Source: Pseudonocardia sp. TRM90224 (lineage in GTDB: Bacteria > Actinomycetota > Actinomycetes > Mycobacteriales > Pseudonocardiaceae). Taken from it: 64,000 bases of DNA. The position numbers were made by a program, and so were the translations under genes. The DNA lies in NCBI RefSeq assembly GCF_021245725.1, contig NZ_JAJGSX010000040.1:17422-81421 (forward strand), written 5' to 3'. Below are positions 18,156-26,724 of the stretch, one piece after another. Numbering within the stretch: the first letter of the stretch is position 1; every line of letters begins with the position of its first letter. Under the pieces are notes generated by a model, which was not told where the DNA came from, made no database searches, and saw only the letters and a list, made by a program, of their open reading frames with translations.

Positions 18156-18547
18156 CGAGCGCCGAGGTCCGCGACCTGCTCGTCGACGCCCTCGGGCTGG
18201 ACGGGCTGCCGGGAGTCGGCGTCGACACCGAGGACGTCGCCCGCTGGGCGACCCCCGACCCGCGGCTGTTCACCGCAGAGGAGCACCGCCACTGCACGTC
18301 GCTCGGGCGGCCCGCGGAGGGCTACGCCGGGCGGTGGTGCGCTAAGGAGGCGGTGGTCAAGGCCGTCTCACCGTATGCGCCGGCGACGATGCGGGACGTC
18401 GAGATCGTCGCCGCCCCCGACGGGCGCCCGCTCGTGGTGCTGGCGCAGCGCCTGGCGGAGATGGGCATAGCGGCAACGGTCAGCATCGCGCACAGCAGCA
18501 CCGTCGCCGTGGCGGTGGCCGTCGCCCGTGCCGGGACGACGCCGTAG
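18152..18547 (+). CDS. Phosphopantetheinyl transferase, AcpS-like
   Basis: The 131-residue protein has the AcpS-type motifs GVDTEDVARW (about 22-31) and WCAKEAVVKAV (about 60-70), where Asp and Glu bind magnesium. It would attach the 4'-phosphopantetheine arm to Ser36 of the ACP in the same operon. GTG 18152 overlaps the LuxC stop. A dedicated transferase implies that the ACP works apart from primary fatty-acid synthesis. Right after its stop codon the R1 repeat cluster begins. Confidence 0.85.
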   Translation: MTSAEVRDLLVDALGLDGLPGVGVDTEDVARWATPDPRLFTAEEHRHCTSLGRPAEGYAGRWCAKEAVVKAVSPYAPATMRDVEIVAAPDGRPLVVLAQRLAEMGIAATVSIAHSSTVAVAVAVARAGTTP

Positions 18548-18617
18548 AACTTCCCCACCGTTTTGCCAACCTGCACACCCCGCAGGGCGTGCAGGTTGGC
18601 AAAACGGTGGGCAACTT
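18548..18617. repeat. R1 palindromic repeat, copy 2a
   Basis: The arms AACTTCCCCACCGTTTTGCC (18548-18567) and GGCAAAACGGTGGGCAACTT (18598-18617) pair with two mismatches. The inner stem differs from the other R1 copies, CCAACCTGCAC with GTGCAGGTTGG, yet it is fully paired. It starts directly at the PPTase stop codon and is followed 14 bp later by copy 2b; together they fill the gap between convergent operons. Confidence 0.88.
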
Positions 18618-18631
18618 TCGGCGCGCGAGCG

Positions 18632-18702
18632 GAAGTTCCCCACCGTTTTGGGTGGATGCGCGCCGTTTTGGCGCGCATGTGCCCAAAACGGTGGGGAACT
18701 TC
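18632..18702. repeat. R1 palindromic repeat, copy 2b
   Basis: Perfect 21-bp arms (18632-18652 and 18682-18702) share TTCCCCACCGTTTTGGG with the family. The inner hairpin is ATGCGCGCC-GTTTT-GGCGCGCAT. Relative to copies 1 and 3, an arm base pair is reversed (AAGTTCC for AACTTCC with the matching change opposite), and the loop is the reverse complement of that in copy 1. It ends 3 bp before the stop codon of the minus-strand GNAT gene. Confidence 0.9.
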
Positions 18703-18705
18703 GGG

Positions 18706-19692
18706 TCAGAGCTCGCCTTCCAGCCTCGTCAGGAAGGAATTGCCGGCCGTTATTGCCAGCAGGACGTCTTTGTCGCGCGAGTGGGCGTACATCCAGGGCC
18801 CGAAGGAGAGGGTGCAGCGTTCGGCCGCCAGTGCCGCGGACATCGTGACGTCGACGCGGCCGCGGGTGACGGGTGCCCCGCCGACCGCCGCCGCGTGCCG
18901 TTGCAGATCCCGCAGCACGACGTGCGGGTCGCCGCCGAGCGTCCCGATCTGCTGCGCGCCGTTGAAGCCGTCGGGGTTGGCGTAGTAGAGGTACCAGCCG
19001 GCGGGGGCGCCCGCGTCGTCGAGCACGAGCCGGCGGTGGAACTCGCCGCGGTGCCGTGCGTCCTCCAGGTGCGCGACGAGCCACTTGAGGCTTTCCTCGT
19101 CGTAAGCCGGGCACAGGTCCCGCCCTCGTGACGCACGTGTGACGACCTCCAGCAGCTCGCCGACCTCGAGCCCGCGCCCGGTCGGCGGCGGGCGCCACAC
19201 CTCGCCATCCGGTGGGCCGTCCAGCGGCCCGGGGCTCGTCCACCACAGGCTCCCGGCGGTGACGAGCGCGGCGCGGGACGCCTCCCACACCCGCCGCCCC
19301 GGCTCGTTCACGACGTCGGCGAAGGTCAGCTCCTGCGGCCCTCGCAGCGCCTTGCGGAACATCGCGGCGGCGACCAGCGACGCGTCGGGTTCGTCGGGGT
19401 CCACCGAGAACCGGGTGATCAGCGCGGCGCTCAGCGGGCGTTTCCGGAACGTCATGAGCCGCGGGATGATCCCGAGGAACCCGACGACCCGGCCTTGTGC
19501 GTCCTCGTAGACCAGCGACGGGAGCGCGGGATCCGCCCACGGGCTGTCGAACAGCACACGCTCGTAGAACGCCGTCATGAACGTGTCGGCGGCGGGGGCG
19601 AGCGGCTTGCCGCCGGTGAGGGTCTTGCGGTGCAGCGCGATCGCCTGCGGAGCGTCGGCGGGGATGTACGGGCGAATGCCAGCGCGGGCCAT
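18706..19692 (-). CDS. GNAT-like acyltransferase of the polysaccharide locus
   Basis: The 328-residue protein begins ARAGIRPYIPADAPQAIALHRKTL and has a GNAT acyl-CoA-binding-like segment SLVYEDAQGRVVGFLGIIPRLM. A second half includes PAGWYLYYANPDGFNGAQQIGTLGGD, reminiscent of a tandem GNAT fold. ATG 19692 is the first well-supported start; the frame is open upstream. It follows the FemAB-like gene by 5 bp. A plausible job is N- or O-acylation of the amino sugar or of a repeat unit, perhaps taking the acyl group from the ACP (inference). Confidence 0.65.
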   Translation of the reverse strand: MARAGIRPYIPADAPQAIALHRKTLTGGKPLAPAADTFMTAFYERVLFDSPWADPALPSLVYEDAQGRVVGFLGIIPRLMTFRKRPLSAALITRFSVDPDEPDASLVAAAMFRKALRGPQELTFADVVNEPGRRVWEASRAALVTAGSLWWTSPGPLDGPPDGEVWRPPPTGRGLEVGELLEVVTRASRGRDLCPAYDEESLKWLVAHLEDARHRGEFHRRLVLDDAGAPAGWYLYYANPDGFNGAQQIGTLGGDPHVVLRDLQRHAAAVGGAPVTRGRVDVTMSAALAAERCTLSFGPWMYAHSRDKDVLLAITAGNSFLTRLEGEL

Positions 19693-19697
19693 GGCCG

Positions 19698-20618
19698 CTA
19701 CCTCGCCCGCGGTGCGCGGTAGGCGGGGAAGAACGCGGTGCCGTCGGCGTCCCCGGCCAGCGCCGCGTACGCCTCCTCGTCGCACACGATGCTGTGCGTG
19801 ACGTACGGCGAGGCCGCGTTGGTGAAGCTCGCCTTGAACGTGTGCAGGCTGTCGCCGTGGCGCATCCCGCCACCGAGGTTGAGCGGGACGCCGAGCTCGT
19901 CGGCGAGGTCGATCATCCCGATCATCATGTTCTTGGCGGGCGAGCGCGACCGGTGCGCGTCGGCCGTGCCGCCGAGGTAGTAGTGCAGGTACCCGTCGCT
20001 GAGCACGGCGATCGCGCCTGCGGCGAGATCACCGTCCGGGCCCCACACCGCGGCCAGCCACGACGACTCGCCCAGCAGGCACGCGCGCAGGTAGTCGGCG
20101 CTGTAGTAGTAGCGGTCGCTCGCGGCCGCGGCGTCCATCGTCTCGGTGTAGGCGGCGGTGAAGGCGTCGACGAGGTCGTCGTCGACCGCCTTCGCAGGCA
20201 GCGGTTCGAACCGATATCCCGCGCGCTCGTTGCTGCGCGCCTTCGTCGCCACCCTGCGCTGCACCGACCGCGGGACGTCCGGGCGGTGCAGCAGCACCTC
20301 ACCGCGCTCGTCGCCACCGGTGATCGCCGGCGCGCCCAGCCGGTCCCTGAGGAAGATGCTGACCAGGCCCGTGCCGGAGAAGTCGATCTCCGAGACGGGG
20401 ACGGGCGCGTCGATGACGGTGCCGCCCGGATAGCCGTACGGCGAGATCGCGTCGAACAGGCCGTCCCGGATCTCCCGCCGGATCAGCGGCACGACCAGCC
20501 GCCCGTCACCGACGACGAGCGAGTGCGTCACGCCCTCCGCGGCGAGGAACGTCCCACTGCGGAAGAACTCCGGCTCGACGGCCGCTGCCCCGCTGTCGGC
20601 GACCAGTTCCGCCTGCAC
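19698..20618 (-). CDS. FemAB/GNAT-like acyltransferase
   Basis: The 306-residue protein starts at GTG 20618, adjoining the epimerase stop. Features of BioF2/FemAB-like transferases are visible: an N-terminal fold with SLVVGDGRLVVPLIRREIRDGLFDAISPYGYPG, then RYYYSADYLRACLL, AAGAIAVLSDGYLHYYLGGT and a final LGVPLNLGGGMRHGDSLHTFKASF. These features resemble proteins annotated as peptidoglycan bridge or lipid II:glycine transferases, but many such genes sit in capsule loci. Donor and acceptor are unknown. Confidence 0.65.
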   Translation of the reverse strand: MQAELVADSGAAAVEPEFFRSGTFLAAEGVTHSLVVGDGRLVVPLIRREIRDGLFDAISPYGYPGGTVIDAPVPVSEIDFSGTGLVSIFLRDRLGAPAITGGDERGEVLLHRPDVPRSVQRRVATKARSNERAGYRFEPLPAKAVDDDLVDAFTAAYTETMDAAAASDRYYYSADYLRACLLGESSWLAAVWGPDGDLAAGAIAVLSDGYLHYYLGGTADAHRSRSPAKNMMIGMIDLADELGVPLNLGGGMRHGDSLHTFKASFTNAASPYVTHSIVCDEEAYAALAGDADGTAFFPAYRAPRAR

Positions 20619-20619
20619 C

Positions 20620-21642
20620 TCAGCCGACCGCTGCGGCCGCGAGCCGGTTCCCGAGGTGCCGGATGTTGTGGTACTCGTCCGCATGCGAGTCGGACCACTC
20701 GCCGCGGGCGTACGCGTCGGCGATCGACTGCATCGACTCGCGGATCGTGCGCTTGGCCCGGAAGCCCAGCACACGTTCCAGCTTGTCCGAGTTCACGTGG
20801 TACGAGCGCTCGTCCGCCCGGCCCGGCTCGTAGGTCAGCTCGACGGGCTCGCCGCCGTCCTGCCCGACGATGTCGCGCGCGAGCTCGGCGAGCTGGCGGA
20901 TCGTCACGTTCTCCCCGCCCGCGTTGAACACCTCGCCGCTGTACTTCTCCCGCGGGGCTTCGAGCAGCACCTCGAACAGGTCGCAGACGTCGCGGATGTC
21001 GATGTGCGGACGCTGCTGCTCACCCCCGTGGACGACGACCTTGCGCTCGACCTGCGCGATCCCGAGCAGCTGGTTCGCGATGACGTCGAAGCGCATCCGC
21101 GGCGACCAGCTGCACATCGTCGCGAGCCTGATGCTGACGGTGGCGAACGTGTCGGTGGTGAAGGACCGCACGACGGCCTCGCTCTCCGCCTTGCACCGCG
21201 AGTACTCCCGCCGGCAGTTGAGCGGGTCGGTCTCGGTGATGTTGGGGGTCACGTTCACGCCGTAGACGGAGAACGACGACGCGTTGACGAAGAGCCGCGC
21301 GCCGGCCGCTCGCGCTTCCTCCAGCAGCGGGGCGTAGGCGTCGAGGTTGATCGAGCGGGTGAGCGCGGTGTCGAGGTCGCCCGACGGGTCGTTGGCGATC
21401 GCCGCCAGGTGGAAGACGGCCTCGACGTCCTGCACCGCGGACCGGACGGCGGCGCGGTCGCGGACGTCGGCGCGGATCAGCTCCAGCCGCGGGTCGTCGA
21501 GCACGCCGTCGAGCCCGGCCGTGCCGTAGGTGAGGTCGTCGAGCACCACCACCTGCCGACCCCGGCCCAGCAGCATCTTCGTGACCGCCGACCCGAGGTA
21601 GCCCGCGCCACCCGTGACGAGAATCCGCTTCTCGGTTGTCAT
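20620..21642 (-). CDS. NAD-dependent nucleotide-sugar epimerase/dehydratase
   Basis: The 340-residue extended SDR has TGGAGYLGSAV (NAD motif), VFHLAAIANDPSG and the catalytic SFSVYG...EYSRCKAESE arrangement with Tyr and Lys four apart. It resembles UDP-glucose 4-epimerase-like proteins of surface polysaccharide loci. ATG 21642 is the third last step before the deacetylase gene (gap 22 bp), so deacetylase, epimerase, FemAB and GNAT genes form one minus-strand operon. Confidence 0.85.
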   Translation of the reverse strand: MTTEKRILVTGGAGYLGSAVTKMLLGRGRQVVVLDDLTYGTAGLDGVLDDPRLELIRADVRDRAAVRSAVQDVEAVFHLAAIANDPSGDLDTALTRSINLDAYAPLLEEARAAGARLFVNASSFSVYGVNVTPNITETDPLNCRREYSRCKAESEAVVRSFTTDTFATVSIRLATMCSWSPRMRFDVIANQLLGIAQVERKVVVHGGEQQRPHIDIRDVCDLFEVLLEAPREKYSGEVFNAGGENVTIRQLAELARDIVGQDGGEPVELTYEPGRADERSYHVNSDKLERVLGFRAKRTIRESMQSIADAYARGEWSDSHADEYHNIRHLGNRLAAAAVG

Positions 21643-21664
21643 TGCTCTCCCTCGCTGGTTGCGG

Positions 21665-22621
21665 TCACGGCACCTGCCGTGCCCTGCGCTCGTCGCAGAG
21701 CGCCACGTGATCGGGCTGGGCGATCCGGCAGTACTGCTCCTGTGTCTGCACGTCGCAGCGGCCCTCGTCGCGCAGCCGGGCGACCTCGGCGAGGATCCCG
21801 CGCAGGACGTCGAGCGTGCCCGGCGCCGACGCGATGTTCTCGGGATGGGTCCAGTAGTGCACGACCTCGCCGGTGCCGGCCGCGCGGCGCAGCATGCGGG
21901 CGGCCCGCAGCGCGCTCACCGCGGGCGGCACGATCCGGCGGGCGCCGCTTCGCCAGTTGACGAAGTGGCCCGCGGGGATCACCAGCGGGCGGGCCGGCGC
22001 CGGATCGGGGTCCGGCGCCGTGTTCAGGTTGAACTCCGCGGCGAGCGACGCCAGTCGCGACGATCGCAGCCGGGCCGCGCGGGCGCCCGCCAGGCCGAAC
22101 TCGTCGAGGACGTCGGTGTGCGCCACCGCGTTGCGCGGGTAGATGTACGTGCTGGCCCGGCTCACGAGCGGCACGTTCGCCGCATACAGCATGCCGAGCT
22201 CGCGGCGGGCCGCGTCGGCGGTGAGCCCCGGCCAGTCCCACGGGATGTGCGTCGCGCCGTGCAGCGCGATCTCGTGCTCCGTCCGCGCGGCGTCGACCAT
22301 GGCCATCGCCCAGTCGCCGGTCCAGCCCTGTGCACCGGTCCGGACGCAGTCGTCCAGCGCGTCGCCGAGGTAGCCGGGCACCTCGCGGTTGATGTCGTGC
22401 AGCGCCGGCAGCAGGTCGCGCAGCCCGGCGGGGTCGAGCGAGAAGGTGCCGACGAACGCGAACGTCGCCGGGATCGCGAACTCGTCCAGCAGCGCGACCA
22501 GGTTCGTGTAGGCGGCACGCAGCCGCGCGTCGGACAGCGATGCGTGCACCCCCTCGGTGAGGTGGTCGGCGACGCCCCACTTGCCTTCGCAGTCGAAGGA
22601 AAGTACGAAACGCGCAGTCAT
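21665..22621 (-). CDS. Polysaccharide deacetylase-like protein
   Basis: The 318-residue protein opens with FVLSFDCEGKWG, equivalent to the first catalytic motif of NodB-fold deacetylases, and contains the metal-binding HGATHIPWDW (about 138-147). A late HYWTHPENI adds a third histidine motif. No signal peptide is visible, so it may act in the cytoplasm on a sugar nucleotide or lipid-linked unit. It is the first gene of the minus-strand operon, divergent from the acyltransferase at 22798. Confidence 0.78.
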   Translation of the reverse strand: MTARFVLSFDCEGKWGVADHLTEGVHASLSDARLRAAYTNLVALLDEFAIPATFAFVGTFSLDPAGLRDLLPALHDINREVPGYLGDALDDCVRTGAQGWTGDWAMAMVDAARTEHEIALHGATHIPWDWPGLTADAARRELGMLYAANVPLVSRASTYIYPRNAVAHTDVLDEFGLAGARAARLRSSRLASLAAEFNLNTAPDPDPAPARPLVIPAGHFVNWRSGARRIVPPAVSALRAARMLRRAAGTGEVVHYWTHPENIASAPGTLDVLRGILAEVARLRDEGRCDVQTQEQYCRIAQPDHVALCDERRARQVP

Positions 22622-22797
22622 GCGGCGGCCCCCCGTTAATCCGTGCCATCAGGTGACTCGCTCCTTGCGCGGGTCCCGTTACGGGCTGCGCGGCACCCTG
22701 CGGCGGTAACGGAAAGGCGTTTCCGAGCGAGTACCTCCGCGGTGGCCGGTACCAGACCGGACGCCGGCGCGCCCGCGGGACCGGCCAGGAGCACAGC
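22622..22797. promoter_or_regulatory. Divergent promoter region with several short dyads
   Basis: This 176-bp gap separates the divergent deacetylase and acyltransferase genes. It holds CCCGTTACGGG (about 22675), GGTAACGG, GGAAA-GGCG-TTTCC (22711-22724) and CGTTTCCGAGCG (22718-22729), the last being an inverted copy of part of the TetR operator at 8129-8140. AGGAG at about 22787 is the ribosome site of the plus-strand gene. No clear -35/-10 pair was found. Confidence 0.4.
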
Positions 22798-23706
22798 GTG
22801 TTCGAGTACGTCAAGAACGAGTACAACCCCTTTCCGCGGCTGGTTCTCGAGCGCAGCCCGGCCGCCCCGGAAAAGCTGACGGCATACTTCCCCTATTCGA
22901 CGTCGGTGACGTTTCCGATACCGGCGACGCACGACGAGTTCGTGGCGCTGCACGGGCGCAAGTACTGGCAGGGCGTGCGCCGCAAGGAACGCCGGCTGAT
23001 CGAGGATCTGCCCGATCTGCGGTTCCGGGTGGTTCGCGACGAGGACGGGTTGCGCGAGGTGCTGCCGAGGGTGCAGGAGCTGTTCGCCGAGCGCTGGGCC
23101 AGCGAGTTCACGTCTTTTGCCTGGAAGACGCCAGCGGGCTTCGCGCCCTACGCCGACGCCATGGTGGAGCTGGCCCGGCAGGGCCGCGGTGAGGTCGCGG
23201 TGCTCGAGGGCGGCGGCCGGCTGCTCTCGTTCGCCTACTGCCTGATCGAGGACGGCACCTACTACTTCTACCAGCACGCCAGCACCCCCGACGAGGAGCT
23301 GCGCAAACGCAGTCTCGGGAAGCTTTTCGTGAGCAAGCTGATCGAGGATCTGGTGCTGAACCCGCGATGCACGGTGTTCGACTTCATGACCGGCACCTCG
23401 GAATACAAACGTGAGTGGGCCCGATCCGAGCAGCAGATCTTCTTCCGGATCGAGAAGGACCGGACAGCCGGCGGTCGAATCGTGTTCGCGGCGACCTGGT
23501 TGGCCTATCGCGCGAAGTTCTACGTGCAGTTCGGGAACCCGCGGCTGCGGGCCGCGGCAAAAGCGTTGCTGTTGTGGCGCGACCGGCTCATGCGACGCGG
23601 CGAGGACGCCCCGCCGGCCGGCACACCAGCCCAGTCCGCCCAGCCCGCTCAGTCCGCCCAGTCCGCTCAGCCGGCGTTGTCGACGGCGACCACCCGCACC
23701 CCGTAG
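22798..23706 (+). CDS. BioF2/FemAB-like GNAT acyltransferase
   Basis: The 302-residue protein has the CelD/BcsL-FemAB pattern: YWQGVRRKERRLIEDLPDLRFRVV, a central GEVAVLEGGGRLLSFAYCLIEDGTYYFYQH and FDFMTGTSEYKREWA. GTG 22798 follows AGGAG. The C-terminus is a low-complexity AQSAQPAQSAQSAQPA tail whose coding sequence overlaps the convergent glycosidase-like gene by 40 bp. With the GNAT and FemAB-like genes it makes three putative acyltransferases in this locus. Confidence 0.72.
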   Translation: MFEYVKNEYNPFPRLVLERSPAAPEKLTAYFPYSTSVTFPIPATHDEFVALHGRKYWQGVRRKERRLIEDLPDLRFRVVRDEDGLREVLPRVQELFAERWASEFTSFAWKTPAGFAPYADAMVELARQGRGEVAVLEGGGRLLSFAYCLIEDGTYYFYQHASTPDEELRKRSLGKLFVSKLIEDLVLNPRCTVFDFMTGTSEYKREWARSEQQIFFRIEKDRTAGGRIVFAATWLAYRAKFYVQFGNPRLRAAAKALLLWRDRLMRRGEDAPPAGTPAQSAQPAQSAQSAQPALSTATTRTP

Positions 23707-25709
23707 GGCGGCACCGACACCGTCGCCTCGACGACGTCCGGTGCATCCGCGTCAGGGCCCGACCCCGCCACCGCGGTGTCGCTCGTCCATTCCCGCAGCG
23801 TCCCGGCCTGCGCGTCGCGGAACCGCAGCGTGCCGCTCCACTCCTTGCCCGTGACGTCGGTGTTGATCAGCGTGATGATCGTCTGCCGCGCGGTGCTCGT
23901 CACGAGGTACTGCAGCGGCGGCCCGGCGACCGTGACCTTCGCCGTGCCCTGCTGCAGCTCGTCGAACAGCCGCTGGTCGACCGCGTCGATGCGGCCGCCC
24001 GCGTCGACCATGTGGTCGACCGCCGTGACGTAGACCGCGCCGCTGCCGACGGCGTTGCGGGTGATCAGTGGGGCGCCGGCCGCGGTGGTGGCGACCACCT
24101 GCGCGCCCGCCGGCTGCAGCGCCGCGTGGCTGAACGGGCGCTCGCCGGTCAGCGCCGAGCCGTCGGCCGCCCAGATCCCGGCCGCCGACTCGGCCCGCTG
24201 CGCCGACGCGACCACACCGCTCCACGCCTGCGAGTCGGCGGGCAGCAGCGCGGCGCTGATCACGAGCGTGCCGCCCCGCCGCGTGTACTCCTGCAGCGCC
24301 GCGGTGAACTCGGGCGAGGCGGCGGTCGACGTCGCCAGCACGACGACCGGGTAGCGCAGCAAGGTGTCGAGGCCGACCCGGTCGGTGAGGACGTCGAGCG
24401 ACTCCCCCCACCGCGTGCTGCCCATCGGCTCCCACTGCCGGGGGTCGGCGCCGGCGGCGAGCAGCTGCCGCTGGGCGGCCTGGCTCGGCCCGACGGCGGG
24501 GGTGGCACCGTTCGCCACCTCCCACGGCGCGCCGGGCGGGATCGTGCCCCAGGTCTCGTGGCCGGGGAACGCCAGCGCCAGCATCCCGTCGAGGGTGCGG
24601 TCGCCCGCGGTGAACGGGTTGTGGCGGTACCACTTGCGGGAAGCCTGCTCGAACTCACCGAAGCGCGGTTCGTAGCCGGACGCGTGGTCCTGCACCACCG
24701 CCATCGGGACGTGCGGCTCGCCGCGGTCGGTGTGGCGGTTCAGGCTGAAATCGGCGAACGCCTGCACCGTCCGGCCGAGCGGGTTCAGGCCGCCGGGCGG
24801 CCCGCCCGTCGTGTAGTCGGCGGCCTCGTTGAGGATGACGTCGGCGCCCGCCATGTACGCCGCGTACATGTTCCGCTCGAACGTGCTCGGCGACCAGCCG
24901 GTGAGCAGCGTGCCGTTCGCGTCGAACACGGTCGGCCCACCGGTCCAGTAGCGGTAGGTCGACATGTCGACGCCCCAGACCTTGTCGCCCGCTTGCCGCG
25001 CCGCGCCGCGCACGAAGGACAGGCCCGGGCTCATGGCGCTGATCTCGTCGTTGTTGCGTTCCAGCAGCACCGCGTCGGAGCCGAGCTCGAAGGCGTACTG
25101 AGGGCAGAACGCGTACGCGCACAGCGACATCCACTGGTAGCCGCGCTCGGCCGAGGGCTGCCCCATCACGGGATCCAGCCCGCGGGTCTCGCGGTAGTAG
25201 CGCAGCCACTGGGCGTGCACCTCGGCGTCCGAGAGCCCCTCCGGGCTCGGCCGGCCCTCCGCCCAGCAGCCGCCGCCCTGGTCGAACTCGGGCGAACCGA
25301 GCCGCCACGCCCAGCCGGACGTCCGGCCGAGGTCGGCGAGCGTCCGGGCGGTGTCCTGGTCGGTGGTCTCCGGGTAGCAGCTCCCGACGCCGGCCTCCGT
25401 GGGCACCGAGAAGTAGACGAAGGGCACGTCGTTCCCGGCGACAAGCGGGCGTTCGGCCCGGCTGATCGGCGGATGGATGCTGAGGCCGTTGGCGAGCCCG
25501 CCGTTCAGACGCGCGGTGGCGGCCGTGGCTCCGTCGCCGTAGACCTCGGTGATGAACGCCATCGACGACACGGGGCCCCCGATCGTCGGCGGGATCGGTT
25601 CGGTCGGCGGTGTGTTCGGGTCGCTGACGGGGAGCGGGACGAACGGCGCCGAGGTCGTCACGGCGAAGCCGACGACGAGGGCGAGGGCGAGCAGTCGCAC
25701 GGTGTCCAT
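23667..25709 (-). CDS. Secreted glycoside hydrolase-like protein with a GATase1-like domain
   Basis: The 680-residue protein has an N-terminal hydrophobic signal (MDTVRLLALALVVGFAVTTSA), then a Pro-rich linker. The large central part (about 60-400) reads like a TIM-barrel glycosidase, with GWAWRLGSPEFDQGGGCW, RNNDEISAMSPG and GADVILNEAADY. Residues about 430-560 resemble the amidotransferase-like trimerisation domain of GH42 enzymes (YPVVVLATST, RRGGTLVISAALL), and the end is a beta domain. It may trim or depolymerise the exported polysaccharide. Exact family and catalytic Glu pair are uncertain. ATG 25709 is chosen to begin the signal peptide. Confidence 0.6.
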   Translation of the reverse strand: MDTVRLLALALVVGFAVTTSAPFVPLPVSDPNTPPTEPIPPTIGGPVSSMAFITEVYGDGATAATARLNGGLANGLSIHPPISRAERPLVAGNDVPFVYFSVPTEAGVGSCYPETTDQDTARTLADLGRTSGWAWRLGSPEFDQGGGCWAEGRPSPEGLSDAEVHAQWLRYYRETRGLDPVMGQPSAERGYQWMSLCAYAFCPQYAFELGSDAVLLERNNDEISAMSPGLSFVRGAARQAGDKVWGVDMSTYRYWTGGPTVFDANGTLLTGWSPSTFERNMYAAYMAGADVILNEAADYTTGGPPGGLNPLGRTVQAFADFSLNRHTDRGEPHVPMAVVQDHASGYEPRFGEFEQASRKWYRHNPFTAGDRTLDGMLALAFPGHETWGTIPPGAPWEVANGATPAVGPSQAAQRQLLAAGADPRQWEPMGSTRWGESLDVLTDRVGLDTLLRYPVVVLATSTAASPEFTAALQEYTRRGGTLVISAALLPADSQAWSGVVASAQRAESAAGIWAADGSALTGERPFSHAALQPAGAQVVATTAAGAPLITRNAVGSGAVYVTAVDHMVDAGGRIDAVDQRLFDELQQGTAKVTVAGPPLQYLVTSTARQTIITLINTDVTGKEWSGTLRFRDAQAGTLREWTSDTAVAGSGPDADAPDVVEATVSVPPYGVRVVAVDNAG

Positions 25710-25824
25710 TGCGCGGCCCTCCCCGCGCAACCGTTGCCGACGATGTCGACCTGGCGTCGACTGCGGCTCGCTCACCGGTTCCGCACGGCGGGACGATAAG
25801 TGAGCGTTGGTGCTGGCAGCGGCG

Positions 25825-26724
25825 TCATGGCCCTACTCGTTCGGGGGAGTCCCGCAGGTTCACCCGGTTCCACAGCTCGGCGAACACCGACCGCTCCGCC
25901 GCGGTCGGGGTGCGCACCCTGCGGGCCAGCACGCGCCGCTCCTGGTGGGTGGCGACGGCGAGCGCGTCGCGGGCGCCGCGGGCGAGGTGCTCGGCCGCGG
26001 CCAGCAGGCTCGCGGCGAACCGCCCGTTGCGAAGGCCCCACCGCACCAGCATCCCGCCTTGCACGAACCGCGTGCGCACGCTGCGGCGCAGCTTGATGCC
26101 GTCCTCCCGGTACGCCAGCAGCACGTCGGGCATGTTGGCGTACCGGCTGGTCCGATGCGCCCGCAGCAGCACGTCCTGGTCCTCGCACCCGTTGCGGCGC
26201 CCGTCGTAGGGGTGCTCGACGAACCACCGGCGGCGGCCCAGCCACGTCGGGTGGCTGAGCGGGATCCCGTGCAGGACGTCCGCCGTGACCAGCTCGTGCC
26301 CGCCCTCGACGGTGCGGGGGCCGCGCGGCGTGCCGTCGGAGGAGAACACCATCTCGCCCGCGCCCACCAGATCGACGTCGGGGTGCGCGCGCAGGTACGC
26401 GACCTGCTTCTCCAGCCGCTGCGGGTAGCAGATGTCGTCGCCGTCCATCCGCGCGACGAGCTCGGCGCGGCAGCGCGCAACACCCTGGTTGAGCCGCGCG
26501 GAGATGCCCTGGTTGCGCCCGTCGACGTGCACCACGATCCGCCGGTCGGCCGCTGCCCAGGCCCGCAGGCGGGCCACCGTGGCGTCGGTCGAGCCGTCGT
26601 CGACGACCACGAGCTCCCACTCCCGGAGGGTCTGCCCGACGAGCGAGCGCATCGTCGCGTCGATGCTGCGCTCGACGTTGCGCACCGGCATCACGACGCT
26701 GACGGCCGGGACCGGGAGGGTCAT
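25825..26724 (-). CDS. Glycosyltransferase family 2
   Basis: The 299-residue protein has the GT-A opening VSVVMPVRNVERSIDATMRSLVGQTLREWELVVVDDGSTD, the metal-binding ARMDGDDICYPQRLEKQ and the late GCEDQDVLLRAHR (acceptor base region). It should add one sugar to the lipid-linked repeat unit at the cytoplasmic face. ATG 26724 overlaps the stop of the upstream GT4 gene. It is the last gene of the minus-strand glycosyltransferase-polymerase-flippase operon. Confidence 0.92.
   Translation of the reverse strand: MTLPVPAVSVVMPVRNVERSIDATMRSLVGQTLREWELVVVDDGSTDATVARLRAWAAADRRIVVHVDGRNQGISARLNQGVARCRAELVARMDGDDICYPQRLEKQVAYLRAHPDVDLVGAGEMVFSSDGTPRGPRTVEGGHELVTADVLHGIPLSHPTWLGRRRWFVEHPYDGRRNGCEDQDVLLRAHRTSRYANMPDVLLAYREDGIKLRRSVRTRFVQGGMLVRWGLRNGRFAASLLAAAEHLARGARDALAVATHQERRVLARRVRTPTAAERSVFAELWNRVNLRDSPERVGP

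Noticed and set aside
23415..25799. Long plus-strand open frame opposite the secreted glycosidase gene
   Set aside because: It is a GC-bias shadow: very rich in Arg and Gly with no domain, while the minus strand reads as a well-formed secreted protein.
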